Assembly (NCBI GenBank): GCA_004794785.1
Contig: SJOL01007330.1
Location: 637,376-701,375, forward strand
Direction of reading: 5' to 3'
DNA length: 64,000 nucleotides
Source: Opisthorchis felineus
Taxonomy: Eukaryota; Platyhelminthes; Trematoda; Opisthorchiida; Opisthorchiidae
The position numbers were made by a program, and so were the translations under genes. Of the stretch, positions 47,966-58,735 are shown one piece after another (position 1 is the stretch's first letter; every line of letters begins with the position of its first letter). The notes under the pieces are model-generated. The model saw nothing but the letters and a program-made list of their open reading frames with translations, was not told where the DNA came from and made no database searches.

Positions 47966-49610
47966 TTGATGGGCGATACTATTTCTTCTGACCACGAAAA
48001 CATGGTGCTGAACAAAGATCAGATCTCGACCAGTGTAACTTCTAGAAAAAGAGTAATCAGTGAGCTTCGATTCCTTTTGCTTGTACAAGGAGGCTGCATG
48101 TTACAGAATAGTGGCTAGACAACAAGCCGTCGACCGCAACGCCAATCCTAGGACACCAAAGAAAGCGGACAACCAAAGAGAGTCGGTGCTACTGGGCTAG
48201 CCGACCGCGCCGAATAACGTCAGAACGTCGACAAAAGACTTCTTGAATTACACTATGCTGAGGACATATCCTGAGAATGTTCCTCAATGGTCCAAAATAT
48301 TCCAGATCTTCTGAGTGGCAGAAACGCACAGTGATCAGTTTTCGCGCGTATAAATTAAGATAGACCAGATGTCTGATTACTAGACTGGAACCCTCGTCTT
48401 CAGACTAATTTCGTTCCAAGCAAATCATGGTGCCGTCCTTCGCTCGGTCTTTCGAAAGAGTGGTTGGACCGAGAATCGCACATACTGCTCAGTGCAACAT
48501 CATTCACCGTGAGTGGCCGTCAGTGACCTTGATCTCCAGCAAAACGATGACAGCATATTGGCAACTTCAACTGAGGGCCCACTGTTGGGTGTAATGATCT
48601 GCAGTAAAAACGAGAATGAAGTTCGAAACTTCTGGTCCTTGCTCGAAAAGTTCGCTCCAAATGATGGACTAAGTTGTCTGGATGGGCATTAGAAACGGCA
48701 GATTCAGCTGGATCGAGTTGAGCGTCACTTAAAAACAAATTAGGGGATAAATTCAGCTGTTTAGGTAAACAGGTAGTGACATGCGGGGCGATCAAAGTAG
48801 CAGTAACCTAGAATAACACGTGATCAGATCGATGAGTGATCATCTCTAGTTTACTTTCGTATGCATAGTCTCATGTGATATGCCCGCCGCAGCTCGCTGA
48901 ATCGATCCTTTTGCTGGCCCCACTGCTTATCAATCACACCTATAAGGTTGGTTTTATTCATCCTCACTAAGAATTCGCAAAACGCTTAAAAGTTGTGAAC
49001 AAAACGACACGATCAAAATTGCAGCCTGGTTACCAAGGGAACAGATGATGGGACCATAACACGGGAGTCTAAAAATTGACTCCTCAGCCAACATGTTTCC
49101 CACAATGTTGTGTACAGCGAAACGTGGTGCAACTTCTGTGTTGGTTCTTGGCTTCCTGCTCCGCCCACTATGGTATATCAAAAGGCACGGTAGATTGAGA
49201 CAGCCATTTTTGGAGACAAACGAGATTATTACAACTGTATTTATAGGGTCATCACAGAATGTTCCACAAGGTCACGCTAGAATTTTCGTGAGCGGTCGAG
49301 AAGCGCCGAGCTCTAATGCTCGCTCCTGCTTATCTGATATTCGGACCAATCAGCGAATGCCTTCGTTTGGTCCGTAGCCCCACGTGACACATCTGTCGAA
49401 CTGACGTGACGCTCGGCTCTTAGGAGTGGTTGGTCCTCCGGACACACAATTAGCCAGATTAGTGAATCTGGTTATCCCCCTTTTCAAGCATCGTAACCCA
49501 TTCGCATACTATGGATAGAAGTTTCTTCTCCAGCAGGCTGCAAAGCGAGTGTGTACGATATTTTTGCGAATTAAGTAGAACGTCTATGTATTATCTTTTT
49601 CATTTTTCAG
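47966..49610. other. No gene recognised
   Basis: No supported gene. Short frames only. Confidence 0.4.
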
Positions 49611-49672
49611 GGCTTGGGAGCATGTTCCAATTTGGTGACCTCAGACGTCTTTTTCCAAATTACAACTGACCG
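49611..49672 (+). CDS. Candidate 62-bp internal exon
   Basis: Bounded by a textbook acceptor (TTATCTTTTTCATTTTTCAG ending at 49610) and a strong donor (GACCG|GTGAGT at 49672/49673). Only one frame is open across it (GLGACSNLVT..., 20 codons plus two bases). No protein family can be told from so little. It could equally be a non-coding exon. The next donor-bounded open stretch (49927-50108) does not match it in phase. Confidence 0.4.
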
Positions 49673-49926
49673 GTGAGTTTTATAATTACCTGTTTTGGCT
49701 CAGCTGGATATCCCAGTTTGCGTCGGTACTACCGTTTTTCGGGAGAAATACACCTGTATGACCTGGAGAGTACTCTAGGGAGTGAATATATCCCGTCCGT
49801 GTTCTGAGCAAAACGTGCCCTCGAATTTGCGGTCACTTAACGAGGACCACCGAGTCTGGTTCATCAAAACAGTGTGGTCTGTTCGACTTACAGTAAGCGG
49901 CACTGTTGTTGCCATTAAAAACTCAG

Positions 49927-50108
49927 AAAAGGACGAGGCACAAAATTATTTCGTCAAAATTGACGTTCAAAGAATTACCACCAAACACAGCTGTTTACAA
50001 GGTGTCTTGGGCAATTGTTACGACACACAAAAAAACACCTGAAAGTGGCATGAAGATGCCTGAAATTCCTTTGGATGGTTATTTGTCAACTGAAAATACA
50101 ACGCACGG
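49927..50108 (+). CDS. Candidate exon ending at a strong donor
   Basis: The frame from a weak acceptor-like ACTCAG (49926) runs open to CACGG|GTGAGT (50108/50109). The product begins KRTRHK and includes LTFKELPPNTAVYKVSW and TPESGMKMPEIP. No domain recognised. The 5' boundary is uncertain. Its short distance from the 49611 exon suggests both may belong to one transcript. Confidence 0.25.
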
Positions 50109-52564
50109 GTGAGTCCTTCCAAATCAACACTAATTGCTAATTCTACGCGCTGCGTAGAACAGAAACGTATTTGCCGTTTCGGAAACCGTTGTTTACGTAT
50201 GGACATAAGATATGTGAAATTTGGGAAATCTGTGTGAGTCGTGAAACCAAACGGTTGTAAAACTGGTCTGAAAGTAGCCCCCGCCCCCGCAACCCACTAA
50301 GCGAACCAACAATCTCGCAAAGATTATTTCTAATGCGTCACGTGATAATGCTTGTCTCGTTTTGTACCCTAGTCCCACCTCAAGCCATAAACGTACGACG
50401 ATTCTGCCGAGTGATAGATAGTAGAAAGCCTCGTAATTCCACCAAAATACACGTAACGTTGCTTAAGGGCCTCGCAACAAAGGCATGAAGCGGTTCTAAT
50501 AGACGAGACCGCCTAGCATGCAAACGTCATAGGCCTGTTTCTTCTGAGCGGTGGTGAACTGATACCGACAACTCATGGTGTCTGTGTGCGGGACAACGCC
50601 AGAGAAAATGGGGCACGGTATAGTCGATTGGCCGATTTTTTTTTACCAAGAACAAGGCTGACTCCATGGCCAATCTAGCAGTAGGAAACTCGACTCTTTC
50701 CGAGAAGAGACAGCTTCTTTGAATCAACGAAGCTTATTGCACCACATGTCACGTTTTGTCTATCTTGCTGAATACAGTTACGTACGCAGGTCGCAAAAGG
50801 TAGAACCATCTTAGATTTCTTTTGGGACCTGGTCCAAAACCAATGACATGAAGAAAAAATCAATTACCTTATAAAACAAATAAGTAAATTAACTCCAAAC
50901 TTACATCACGCAGTGGTCTTTCAATCTCCAGAGGGTGATTGACTACGGTGTACGACTGATGCCTGATTCCGTTGAATGGGACCTCCGGATTGTGGCGCTG
51001 TCCATCTTGTGTAAAAGGAGCGACAGGTTTGTCGTAGCTAAAGAAAATTTAATGAACGTGGACGAGGTTATCACCATCCAGGACAATCAAAGAGACTTTA
51101 CCAACAATTTAGGCAATGTCACCTCAAGATAAAACTTTTGCCTCGAATGCAATAGAAAAATAGACTATTATTAATGGTACCTATGAGGCTCAAAATGAGT
51201 GGTATTTACCTTCTCTCGATGCCTCTAAATAGTCTTTCTTTCGTAGTGGTCGGAGTTTATTACGTTCAGTTTAATTCTCTTCCCGACAGACACACATCAC
51301 GTTGCCTGATGCCTACCGACTCATCGGTAGAGAGATGGTAGTTCATTTTGTCGAGGATACCAGGAAAAAAGCAGTCCTATATAGTGGACGCTATCATGAC
51401 TTCAACAGCTTGGTCAGAACGAGCCAGAGACGCTCACCTTCTCTGGACCACGCGAATACAGTTCAGGTGTATTAGACCAGTGCACAATGTCGAGCTTCAA
51501 GGCGTTTGCCTTTAGATTTACATTTGGTCGGCATCTGCCTGGTCGGATGTGCCTAGTACAGTGCATCGCGCCTACAGACACACAACGGGACAGGTAAAAC
51601 TAAGAGCGGAATGCAAAAGCCGGGATTTGTGGGATTCGTATCATCTACATCAGTCTCGTTCAAGCAGTTGTTGTCCTCATTTAAGCCATAGCAACCGGAA
51701 AATTGCTGAGATTGAGTTCCGTTGATGTGAGAGCACAGCAGAACTGTATGGCTTCGGTTATTGGGTGTTTTAGCCCAATCATCTGACTTATCAAGTGGAC
51801 TTTTCTATTACTCGGTCACGGCACTCTGGAGGCAAATGTTTCGTGTGGTGTTTGGTGAGCTCGACGTCTCGAATGATGAACAAGAGTGTGAATCAGAACA
51901 GCTGCATCAAGACGTCCAAACGGAAGCGACGTGGAAATGAATTCTCCAAATCCAGAAACTACTCACAAATAACGAAACGGAATATCGCGGTAGGTTACAG
52001 TCGTCTGTGGTGTCACCTGAGGGGGAAGTCCTGAGAGGTGGACCACTCGATTGACATGGCCAGAAGATTTTTTGGTCGGTTCTCATGAGAAAGAAACTCC
52101 GCTTCTTTGGTGTGGACTGACCAGGAAACCCATACCAAGATAAAAAGGATAATGACTGTCAACGATGTCGGCTGTTACTACGCTTCCCGGTTCTTTACAG
52201 CAAAGTTATCCGCAGTAAATGTGAGACCTCCTCTCAGCCTTCAACTGGCAGTTGGTGCAGACTTACCATCAGCAATGACAAATAGAGCGCGCCGTTTGAC
52301 TTTGTAGCATACCATTTGATGCTGCCCTAGTTGAAATCCTGAAAACAAAATATTTATCTAACCTAGGAGAACAAACAACATATCCTGTTGGTGTGCTTGT
52401 GACGGTGAATATGAACCAAAAGTGAGATACAAAATCAAAAGGTACTCATATTCGTTGTTGATAGTATGAAAGGGTTGTGAAATTTTGAATAGTGACCTTA
52501 TCCTATAAATGCAGTCAGTCTGTGTGGCAAAGCCGCGAAGCATTGTTAATTTTTTTCATTAGCA
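50109..52564. other. No gene recognised
   Basis: About 2.4 kb with no supported gene or repeat. A C-rich run (CCCCGCCCCCGC) lies near 50279-50290. Confidence 0.4.
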
Positions 52565-52640
52565 ATGTAAGATCGAACTCGCGACCACCGGGCTAGTAGT
52601 CGAAGGCTAAATCGTTCGGCCACGAGCGGCTGGTAGGCAG
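52565..52640 (-). mobile_element. Family 2 tRNA-like head fragment
   Basis: Minus-strand reading gives GTGGCCGAACGATTTAGCC and then GGTCGCGAGTTCGATC, the same tRNA-like head as at 37009. Leader and hammerhead are missing. Confidence 0.6.
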
Positions 52641-52799
52641 TTTGGTAACACTTACTAAGAATATGGTCATTTCCATCCCGCGTAACGTAACCTCACGCTG
52701 ACTGGCCATTCGAGTGACGACTACTCACACGGAAGGCGTAAGGACTTTTTGAGATGTTTGTCACTGCTTACTGATACTTACTTCTAACAGGGATTTCAT

Positions 52800-52890
52800 C
52801 TTGTAAACTATGCTGAGTAACGAAGAAACTCTGTGAAGCTGTTTCGTTCTTTTTGGGTTGAATCAGCAGCGCGCACCTGATGAATCTTTG
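52800..52890 (-). mobile_element. Family 2 hammerhead fragment
   Basis: Minus-strand hammerhead region at about 52829-52877: CUGAUUC in place of CUGAUGA, intact GAAACAGC, and partial stem I. The tRNA-like head is absent on its 5' side. Confidence 0.5.
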
Positions 52891-53764
52891 TGGAGGTCAT
52901 GCGAGTCCATCAGAGTACTATAACCCTCACTTTCAGTTCTGACTTGTCAGAACGTACATTTGTACGCCAATTCTCAATTAAACCGATGCTCAATCACGGA
53001 ACCAAGTCTTATTTCGACCACTCGGTGGCACTAGTCGAAGACAAAATGTTTTAAATTTGAAACCTGAGCAACGTTCAGCCAGTGCTTAACGTGGCCATCG
53101 GAACCTCATCATCTAAATATTCACTCGGTGCGACGAAACATGGGTGACATAAAATGGGGCGCAATGTCACCTTGGGATAAATTTTTCAACCTAGGAGATC
53201 GTGCCTATTCTTATTTGTTACTAGGGATGATAATGGCCTAAAACTCAGAAAAGTTTCAACGGAAGCACAAAGAAGATCCAAAAAGTGTGCTCAAGTGTTT
53301 CCCCATTTCTCAGGTGAATCTTGCGTAAATGTTGAGGCTTTCGGTAGGAAATTGTGGGCGTCCATTGAGGTCAACCGGGGCTACCATGTACTTTACAACT
53401 GAAAGAAACCCGTCTTGGTATGAGTTATGCTCAGACCTTCCCTTTAGACAATGCGCAACAACTTGTATTTCTTAATAGGTTTGCTGTTACAGTGAGTTCT
53501 AGAAATGGCAAGCCAGGAACGAACCCAACATCCGAACATGGGAGGAAGCATTCATCTCCTTCTTGTAAGGGCATTTTGGTGGAAAACACTGAAACTGGCG
53601 TTGATATATCAACGCTCACACGCTAGATGTCATTAATAAGAATGAGACAATCTAGCTAGGTGTGTTTTAGTTCGGGCCACTTTGACACAGTATAATTTCC
53701 ATCCAAACTATTAGAGGGAAGCCGTAAAATCTAAGAGACATTTATTTTCTGGGGAAGTAGGTAG
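52891..53764. other. No gene recognised
   Basis: No supported feature. Both strands have frames of about 65 codons at 53420-53626 that overlap each other. Confidence 0.4.
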
Positions 53765-53835
53765 CTTTTCAAACAGATTTTCGGTCAGTAAGTTCGCACT
53801 CTATCCACTGAGCTATCTCGAGCTCAAGAAGGACT
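53765..53835 (-). mobile_element. Family 3 SINE head fragment
   Basis: Minus-strand reading has box A TAGCTCAGTGGATAG (53801-53815) followed by GTGCGAACTTACTGACC. Truncated before box B. Confidence 0.6.
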
Positions 53836-53935
53836 AACAGACGGCCGCTGTGCCGTAGCACACTCAAAATGTCTCCTCTTTGGGTGGTGATCATCGACAA
53901 CACATTTGTCATGCTCGAGGAACAATTTGGCAATC

Positions 53936-54110
53936 GTACCGTACTACTCATAGGGTTACTGAAAGTTTCGAAAGGCCACTATCGTTTTCGCTTTTCTTGA
54001 GGTTTATCAGGTAGGCAAATTCCCAGAGTTTCTATCAAATTTACCTTCTACTGAATTGCACGTAGTCGGCGAAATACACGCGGTTGCAAATTACATTCAA
54101 CCTTGCTGAT
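53936..54110 (-). repeat. Family 1 hammerhead repeat, partial copy
   Basis: Minus copy: terminal block (TACTACTCATAGGGTTACTG), ribozyme remnant at 53975-54016, and body to about 54110. Confidence 0.7.
53975..54016 (-). ncRNA. Hammerhead ribozyme motif, degenerate
   Basis: CUGAUAA in place of CUGAUGA. GCGAAAAC retains a GAAA box. The stem-III palindrome is lost. Confidence 0.5.
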
Positions 54111-54399
54111 TTCATTACCCCTCTAGTTCAATCTCACACTGTCCTGATGAGTAACTCTGATTGTCAAAGATTCACAGAAAAGCTGTGCAGAAATTGTATA
54201 TGGTGGTATCCTCCGAGTGCTGATACGTGTTAGTTAACAAACATTGCTATCAAAAACTGTCAAATGTGCTACAAAATATGACGCAAGACCCGGTGTTCTT
54301 ATTCCACACCCTCCTCGGATTTATTTGAAAGCCTTATTGTGAAGAAAAGAATAAAGGTGGACAGAGAAGAGACCTGGTGCTAGCTTAGTACAGTCATTC
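54111..54399. other. No gene recognised
   Basis: Short interval with no supported feature. Confidence 0.4.
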
Positions 54400-55045
54400 C
54401 GAGGTGCCTACGCCTCCAGACACTCATTCAGGCAATCCGGATAGAAACTGACAACAAGATCGCCACTGACATCGGTTGGCAGCCATATCTTCCAGTGTCT
54501 TCAACCAGGCGCCGTGGGGATCACGCGGTCCCCATACTGGAAGGCGAGTAGCACCGACAGCATCCAAACATTTCGTAGTCTTCTTCATACCCCTCTGCCA
54601 GGTCAAGGGTTGGCCACCTCTCTGCTTCCGCTACTCTGAGTTGGGCATGGAAAACAGCACTGTCTTCGGCAAACGATGGTTAGGCATATGCAATACATGG
54701 CCTAACGAACGCAGCTTCTGGTGCTGGACACATTCTTCAATGGAATTACCCACTGCACAACCGATAACTCTCTTTCTGAATGCCTCGTTACGGACCCGCC
54801 GACACCAACCCACACGAGCTATGGTCTTGAGATAACGATTGTCGAACACCTGAAGACGTCTCAGTTCCGCTGCTCGAACAGGTCAGCTCTCACAGCCATA
54901 CAACAAAACAGTCCGCACTGTTGCCTGATACGCACGTCCCTTGAGATTCAGGGATATACCGCTTTGACGCCATAGGTGTATCAAATTAGCAAACGCGACC
55001 CGGGCCTTGCAGATTCGTGCATTGACCTCATCTGTCACACTACAG
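54400..55045 (-). mobile_element. LINE (RTE-like) 3' fragment, best-preserved copy
   Basis: Read on the minus strand, the C-terminal part of a non-LTR retrotransposon ORF is readable with few breaks: DEVNARICKAR.AFANL near 54990-55045, LKGRAYQATVRTVLLYGCES near 54895-54955, AELRRLQVFDNRYLKTIARV, then IEECVQHQKLRSLGHVLHMP (54690-54750), and the tail with WQRGMKKTTKCLDAVG and [18 protein letters not shown]. At least one frame change lies around 54600-54650 and another around 54850. The catalytic reverse transcriptase part is missing (5' truncation near 55045, where a SINE fragment abuts). Confidence 0.85.
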
Positions 55046-55059
55046 TCAGAACTAATACA

Positions 55060-55118
55060 ACTTCCAATACAGCTTCCGGCCAGTAATTTCGCCCGTTAAC
55101 TACTGAGTCCCTATATGA
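55060..55118 (-). mobile_element. Family 3 SINE head fragment
   Basis: Minus-strand reading has GGGACTCAGTAGTTAACGGGCG (box A-like) and ACTGGCCGGAAG, at the 5' end of the LINE fragment. Confidence 0.45.
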
Positions 55119-56238
55119 CCAAATCACAGGGATACAGCTCTGCTTCTAAACAAATTAAATTGTCCATGGGTATAGACATGAAAAGGAATCCATCGTTGTC
55201 TCACTGCCGGACGGGCAATCCCAGGCAAATACTGTTACGCAACCCCTCCCCCTAAAAGAAATGTTTTTAGACACGGAACAATAAATAGTGGCCTAATTCC
55301 CGTCAGGGACACAACAACTGTTCAGTGTAGACTGATTCACCTCTCCAAAAAGATATGGTTTGAGGGTGATGGGATTCGACTACTTGATTGTGACATTTTA
55401 TGCGATTCTCTCCAGTTGTTCTACTCTTTCTGCCTTCTTTGTGCACGTGATGGCCATATATAAGGGGAAAAACAGCAGCGCTATAAAGTTGTTCCTCTAG
55501 GTGGCGGTGTTGACACCCGAACGCAGTTACACTCCCTCAGATCTTACAAACACACTGGTTCACTCGGCAACAGTTTGCACCGACATCTCTTGGGTGGTCA
55601 TTGTCGCGAACAGCCACTACGATATTCCGGATGGCGTGCTGTTCGATTCGTCGTATTATGCTTGGGCAACTTAGTCAAGTTAAACTAACAGTCACGTGAT
55701 CTGGTTTACGCCAGTGGATATGGGAAAACCGTGTGTGAAACCGATAAAACAGAAGCAACGTCCAACTAGTAATTAAACAAGTTTGGAGGCAAACTTCAGC
55801 CTCGTCTTTCATGCCAGTGCTAATTTGGCGCCCGTCCAACTGAAGATTTATTGTTATTACGAATTTGCTCTATTGCAGTCACATGCATTCTCTTCGGTTC
55901 AGACGTATCGACAGAGAGCGAACATGCCCCATTGTGAAAACTGGCCGCTTCTGTTTCCAAGGCAGTGAAAGTCAAGCATGTGACGTCCTTCTGTAGGTTA
56001 AAAAAATCACAGTAGAAGCTAATTCTGCGCCATGTCGGAGTTGTAGAGTACTCCAAGATCCTCCAAGAAGGAAATTGGTTAAGGCATTTCTCAACAAAAA
56101 AACTTTTTGTGAATGCTGTCTATCGATGTGACTGCAATCGCGCGTTCATCTGGAGTTGATTCGTACGCGGTCTTACAACTGTGACGGTCTTACCGGTCTC
56201 CACAGTATCTTATATTTTTTAGAAATCACCTAATTTAC
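55119..56238. other. No gene recognised
   Basis: No supported gene or repeat in this interval. Confidence 0.4.
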
Positions 56239-56390
56239 CCAGGTAGGTTAGAGAAGATTATTCGGCAGAAAGTTCCAATCCGATGTGGTTCTACTCCAAC
56301 AATGTTCAGAATCACTAACTTTATCCCGCACTTTGTGCCACGGAGATCCCTTGAGCAATGTTCTAAACAAATCAAAGATGTTTCTTCGCG
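56239..56390 (-). CDS. Candidate 152-bp internal exon
   Basis: On the minus strand a strong acceptor (TATGCTTCCTTTCCTCAG) ends at 56391, and a donor CCTGG|GTAAAT lies at 56239/56238. Two frames are open across most of the interval. One runs REETSLICLEHCSRDL... through to the donor; the other ends in a stop near it. No family recognised. Retained only for the splice-signal pair. Confidence 0.28.
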
Positions 56391-56695
56391 CTGAGGAAAG
56401 GAAGCATACAGGTAAAACGCAAGAGAGTAGAAATGAAAATGGATGGAAGCAATAGTCGGATAAACAGGCGTCACCTGTTAGGATGGATGGTTCCCAAGGC
56501 CCTGTCGTTCGGCTGGATGCCCTGGATGAGGCATTCGGTTTATTAAGTAGTAAACAGTTTCGTGCGAACGAAAACCAGAGACGAGCGAACATTTGGGTTT
56601 TCTGCAACTTCTCATCAGGCTTCTAAGGCTGTGAAATCGTTGGTATTACACCCTTTTCCGGTTAGAAATTTGCGCAGAGATATTGCAGTATATTT
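56391..56695. other. No gene recognised
   Basis: No supported feature other than the pyrimidine tract of the exon above. Confidence 0.4.
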
Positions 56696-56739
56696 TCATG
56701 ATAGACACTACTCACAAAGTTGCTGAAAGCTCTTCGACA

Positions 56740-56782
56740 GCCCACGACCAGTTTCGCCTTTCTTGGGACTCATCAGGTAGGC
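56740..56782 (-). ncRNA. Hammerhead ribozyme, intact core and perfect stem I
   Basis: Minus-strand reading: GCCUAC (56782-56777) pairs at all six positions with GUGGGC (56745-56740), one pair being U-G. CUGAUGA is at 56776-56770. Stem II opens GUCC (56769-56766) and closes with AGGC (56758-56755), giving G-C, U-G, C-G. GAAA is at 56755's following bases 56755-56752 region, that is immediately after the closing C. Stem III is ACUGGU and the cleavage triplet is GUC, with cleavage predicted between 56746 and 56745. Stem III has no loop, so activity would need pairing of two copies. Confidence 0.85.
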
Positions 56783-56937
56783 GGAGTCCCCTCCAACCTT
56801 ATATTCTACTTGAACCCAAATTGTACTCAACCGGCGAGATACGCTCATTCTCAAACACCAAATTAGTTTGCAAGTGAGTGTATTTCTCAAATTACATAAA
56901 ATCTGGATGAAATTATGACATAAGGTCGATTGGACTA

Positions 56938-56982
56938 CTCCTAACTGGTAAGCGTAAAGATGAACGAAACCTGTAGTGAACT
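56938..56982 (+). ncRNA. Hammerhead ribozyme motif, degenerate (right arm)
   Basis: CUGGUAA in place of CUGAUGA; ACGAAACC retained. Paired in inverse with the intact left-arm ribozyme. Confidence 0.5.
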
Positions 56983-57025
56983 GCTGAATAGTTTAGCGAC
57001 CTTATAAGTAGTGTATTCTGCCAAG

Positions 57026-57510
57026 AAAATGAGCAGGTGGTTGAGTTTGATGAATAATAACGCTTGTGTTGTCTGACTGGATGCCTCAGGGTTAACCTCA
57101 AAAGCTAGAGAACAGTTTTGCTGTACGTGAGCGGGTTTGCATGCCCTAGCCTCGGGAGTATTTTGGTGGCTTCAGGACGTTTTACGCGTAGATGAACACA
57201 GATGCTCGTGCATCGACCGAGGATATGATTGTCTAGGCTGAGGATGAAAAAACAAGGGAATCAAAGATTGTTGCTGCTGTTGTGGAATGACAGAATCGCC
57301 TTATCGTGGATACAGTCAAGCAAAGACCTGTTAAACAGAACAGCCATAATGGCAAAAATAGGAAATATTTGCTATATTTCAGGCAGAGACTGGTTTGTGA
57401 TTACGTTTAACCTAGCGCTTTTGGGGTGGTTGAGGAGAATTCCAATCCGAACGCGGCTGACTGCTCTTGAATGAACCATAAGTCACCGGTGCGAAATATT
57501 CATTTTGCAG
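57026..57510. other. No gene recognised
   Basis: No supported gene. The interval ends with an acceptor-like AAATATTCATTTTGCAG at 57510. Confidence 0.4.
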
Positions 57511-57869
57511 GCGGTGAGGAGTTTCAAACCAAGATTTTATCCTCAACTGAAGTATGCTTGTGTGAAATAGTTTCACGGAATGATATTACAAGCAGATCAA
57601 CGCGGAACGCAAGTGCACTAGACTGTACGGATATTGAACTGACTGAAAAGTCACCAGAAGCTGAAAATCAAGCTGGAGATACCCGTTGCCATATCGGTCA
57701 ACATAGAAAATATATGCAACAATGGCCCAACAAAAACAGTAGTCTATGGGAGAAGCAAAATGATTGGGTGACAGATGGGGCATTTAGAAGAACCAATGGC
57801 GGGAGTGCCAGAGAACGGCCTGGTTTACGTGTCACTAAACGTACTGGTTGGTTATTGGTTGTTAAATGA
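57511..57869 (+). CDS. Candidate exon or ORF, unassigned hydrophilic
   Basis: A 132-codon frame (57471-57869) crosses a good acceptor (ATATTCATTTTGCAG ending at 57510). After it the product is hydrophilic, with charged stretches (TEKSPEAENQAGD, KYMQQWPNKNSS) and no membrane segment. A weak donor GATTGG|GTGACA lies near 57768. No domain recognised. Another frame is also open for the first 19 codons, so the reading frame is not certain. Confidence 0.28.
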
Positions 57870-58574
57870 AGACAAAAGATTGGCTATGGCCAACAGACCA
57901 ATGACGCAAACGCAAGAGGCTAGACAGCTGATTTGGATAGCTTATTGACATATCTTACCTCAGCTGTTTGCCTAAAATGCGATGTAGCACACCATGCCTA
58001 AAAGCCAAAAAGTACAGTATAGTTGCTTCCTTCATCAGCAGGGTGCATATCAGGCATCTTTAAGGGGACTGGAGGCCGCTAGCATCCTGATAGGGGTATG
58101 AAGACCGACATATTCAAGTAGATATTTAGCTTTCACGTAGGTCGGCTAAAAACTCAGTTCACTGTCATTTTCCGAGGCATCTAATGCCAAAACCGAATGG
58201 AACAGACAGGCTAAAAAATCAGTTCCACGCACACAAGCATGCCATTTAGTACGCACTGGTTCACACGCACGCATTCTCCAAAGATTGGAAATTCTCGTGC
58301 CAGTGTCACTGTTTTCCTGCTTCCATGACCTTTCACACAAACACAGGCTCACCGAAAAGAAAGAAAACGAAAAAACTTGTTGCTTACGTCATATTGCTTG
58401 AACCATTTAAGAGGCGCATATGTATGCAATTCACATTGGGCCGGGAGACGAGAACAAATGTGCTCAGTAATTTGGCTTGCGGAAGCCTACGTGTTCCATC
58501 AAACCACACACCATGGATTCCAAGGTGTATGAGGCCCTACAGTACACTGCTGTGAACCCTAGGGCATTCCTCCC
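57870..58574. other. No gene recognised
   Basis: No supported gene. Two similar words GGCTAAAAA(A)CTCAGTTCAC / GGCTAAAAAATCAGTTCCAC near 58144 and 58209 suggest a small local duplication. Confidence 0.4.
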
Positions 58575-58735
58575 ACGTCGTAGGCTGTTGAAGAGCTCTC
58601 AGCAACCTTATGTATCGCGATATCTTGAAGCAAAGGGCGGCCTGGCGCAGCATCATAAACGAGAGATTCAGCTGGGTTCCAGGCGAGTCTCCCGTTAAAA
58701 CCAAAACGGTATGCGAATGAGTGTGCTTCACTTCT
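58575..58735 (+). repeat. Family 1 hammerhead repeat, half unit
   Basis: Plus copy beginning at the bases just 3' of the ribozyme cleavage site (CGTCGTAGGCTG) and continuing through AGAGCTCTCAGCAACC, the GCGATATCTTGAAGC block and the CATAAACGAGAGATTCAG block to about 58735. No complete ribozyme. Confidence 0.75.

Larger units (their letters stand above)
56696..57025. repeat. Family 1 hammerhead repeat, complete head-to-head (foldback) dimer
   Basis: Left arm is minus-oriented: terminal block CACTACTCACAAAGTTGCTGA, intact ribozyme 56740-56782, then body. The apex is near 56860-56875 (AATTAGTTTGCAAG). Right arm is plus-oriented: body GTGAGTGTATTTCTCAAATT, ribozyme remnant 56938-56982, terminal block CCTTATAAGTAGTGTATTC. 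The element is about 330 nt long with inverted arms of about 150 nt. Confidence 0.8.

Noticed and set aside
54135..54160. CTGATGAG word as a further hammerhead
   Set aside because: No GAAA box, stem II or stem I in the right places.
54476..54835. 119-codon plus-strand ORF
   Set aside because: It is antisense to the LINE ORF fragment, which reads as reverse transcriptase C-terminus on the minus strand.
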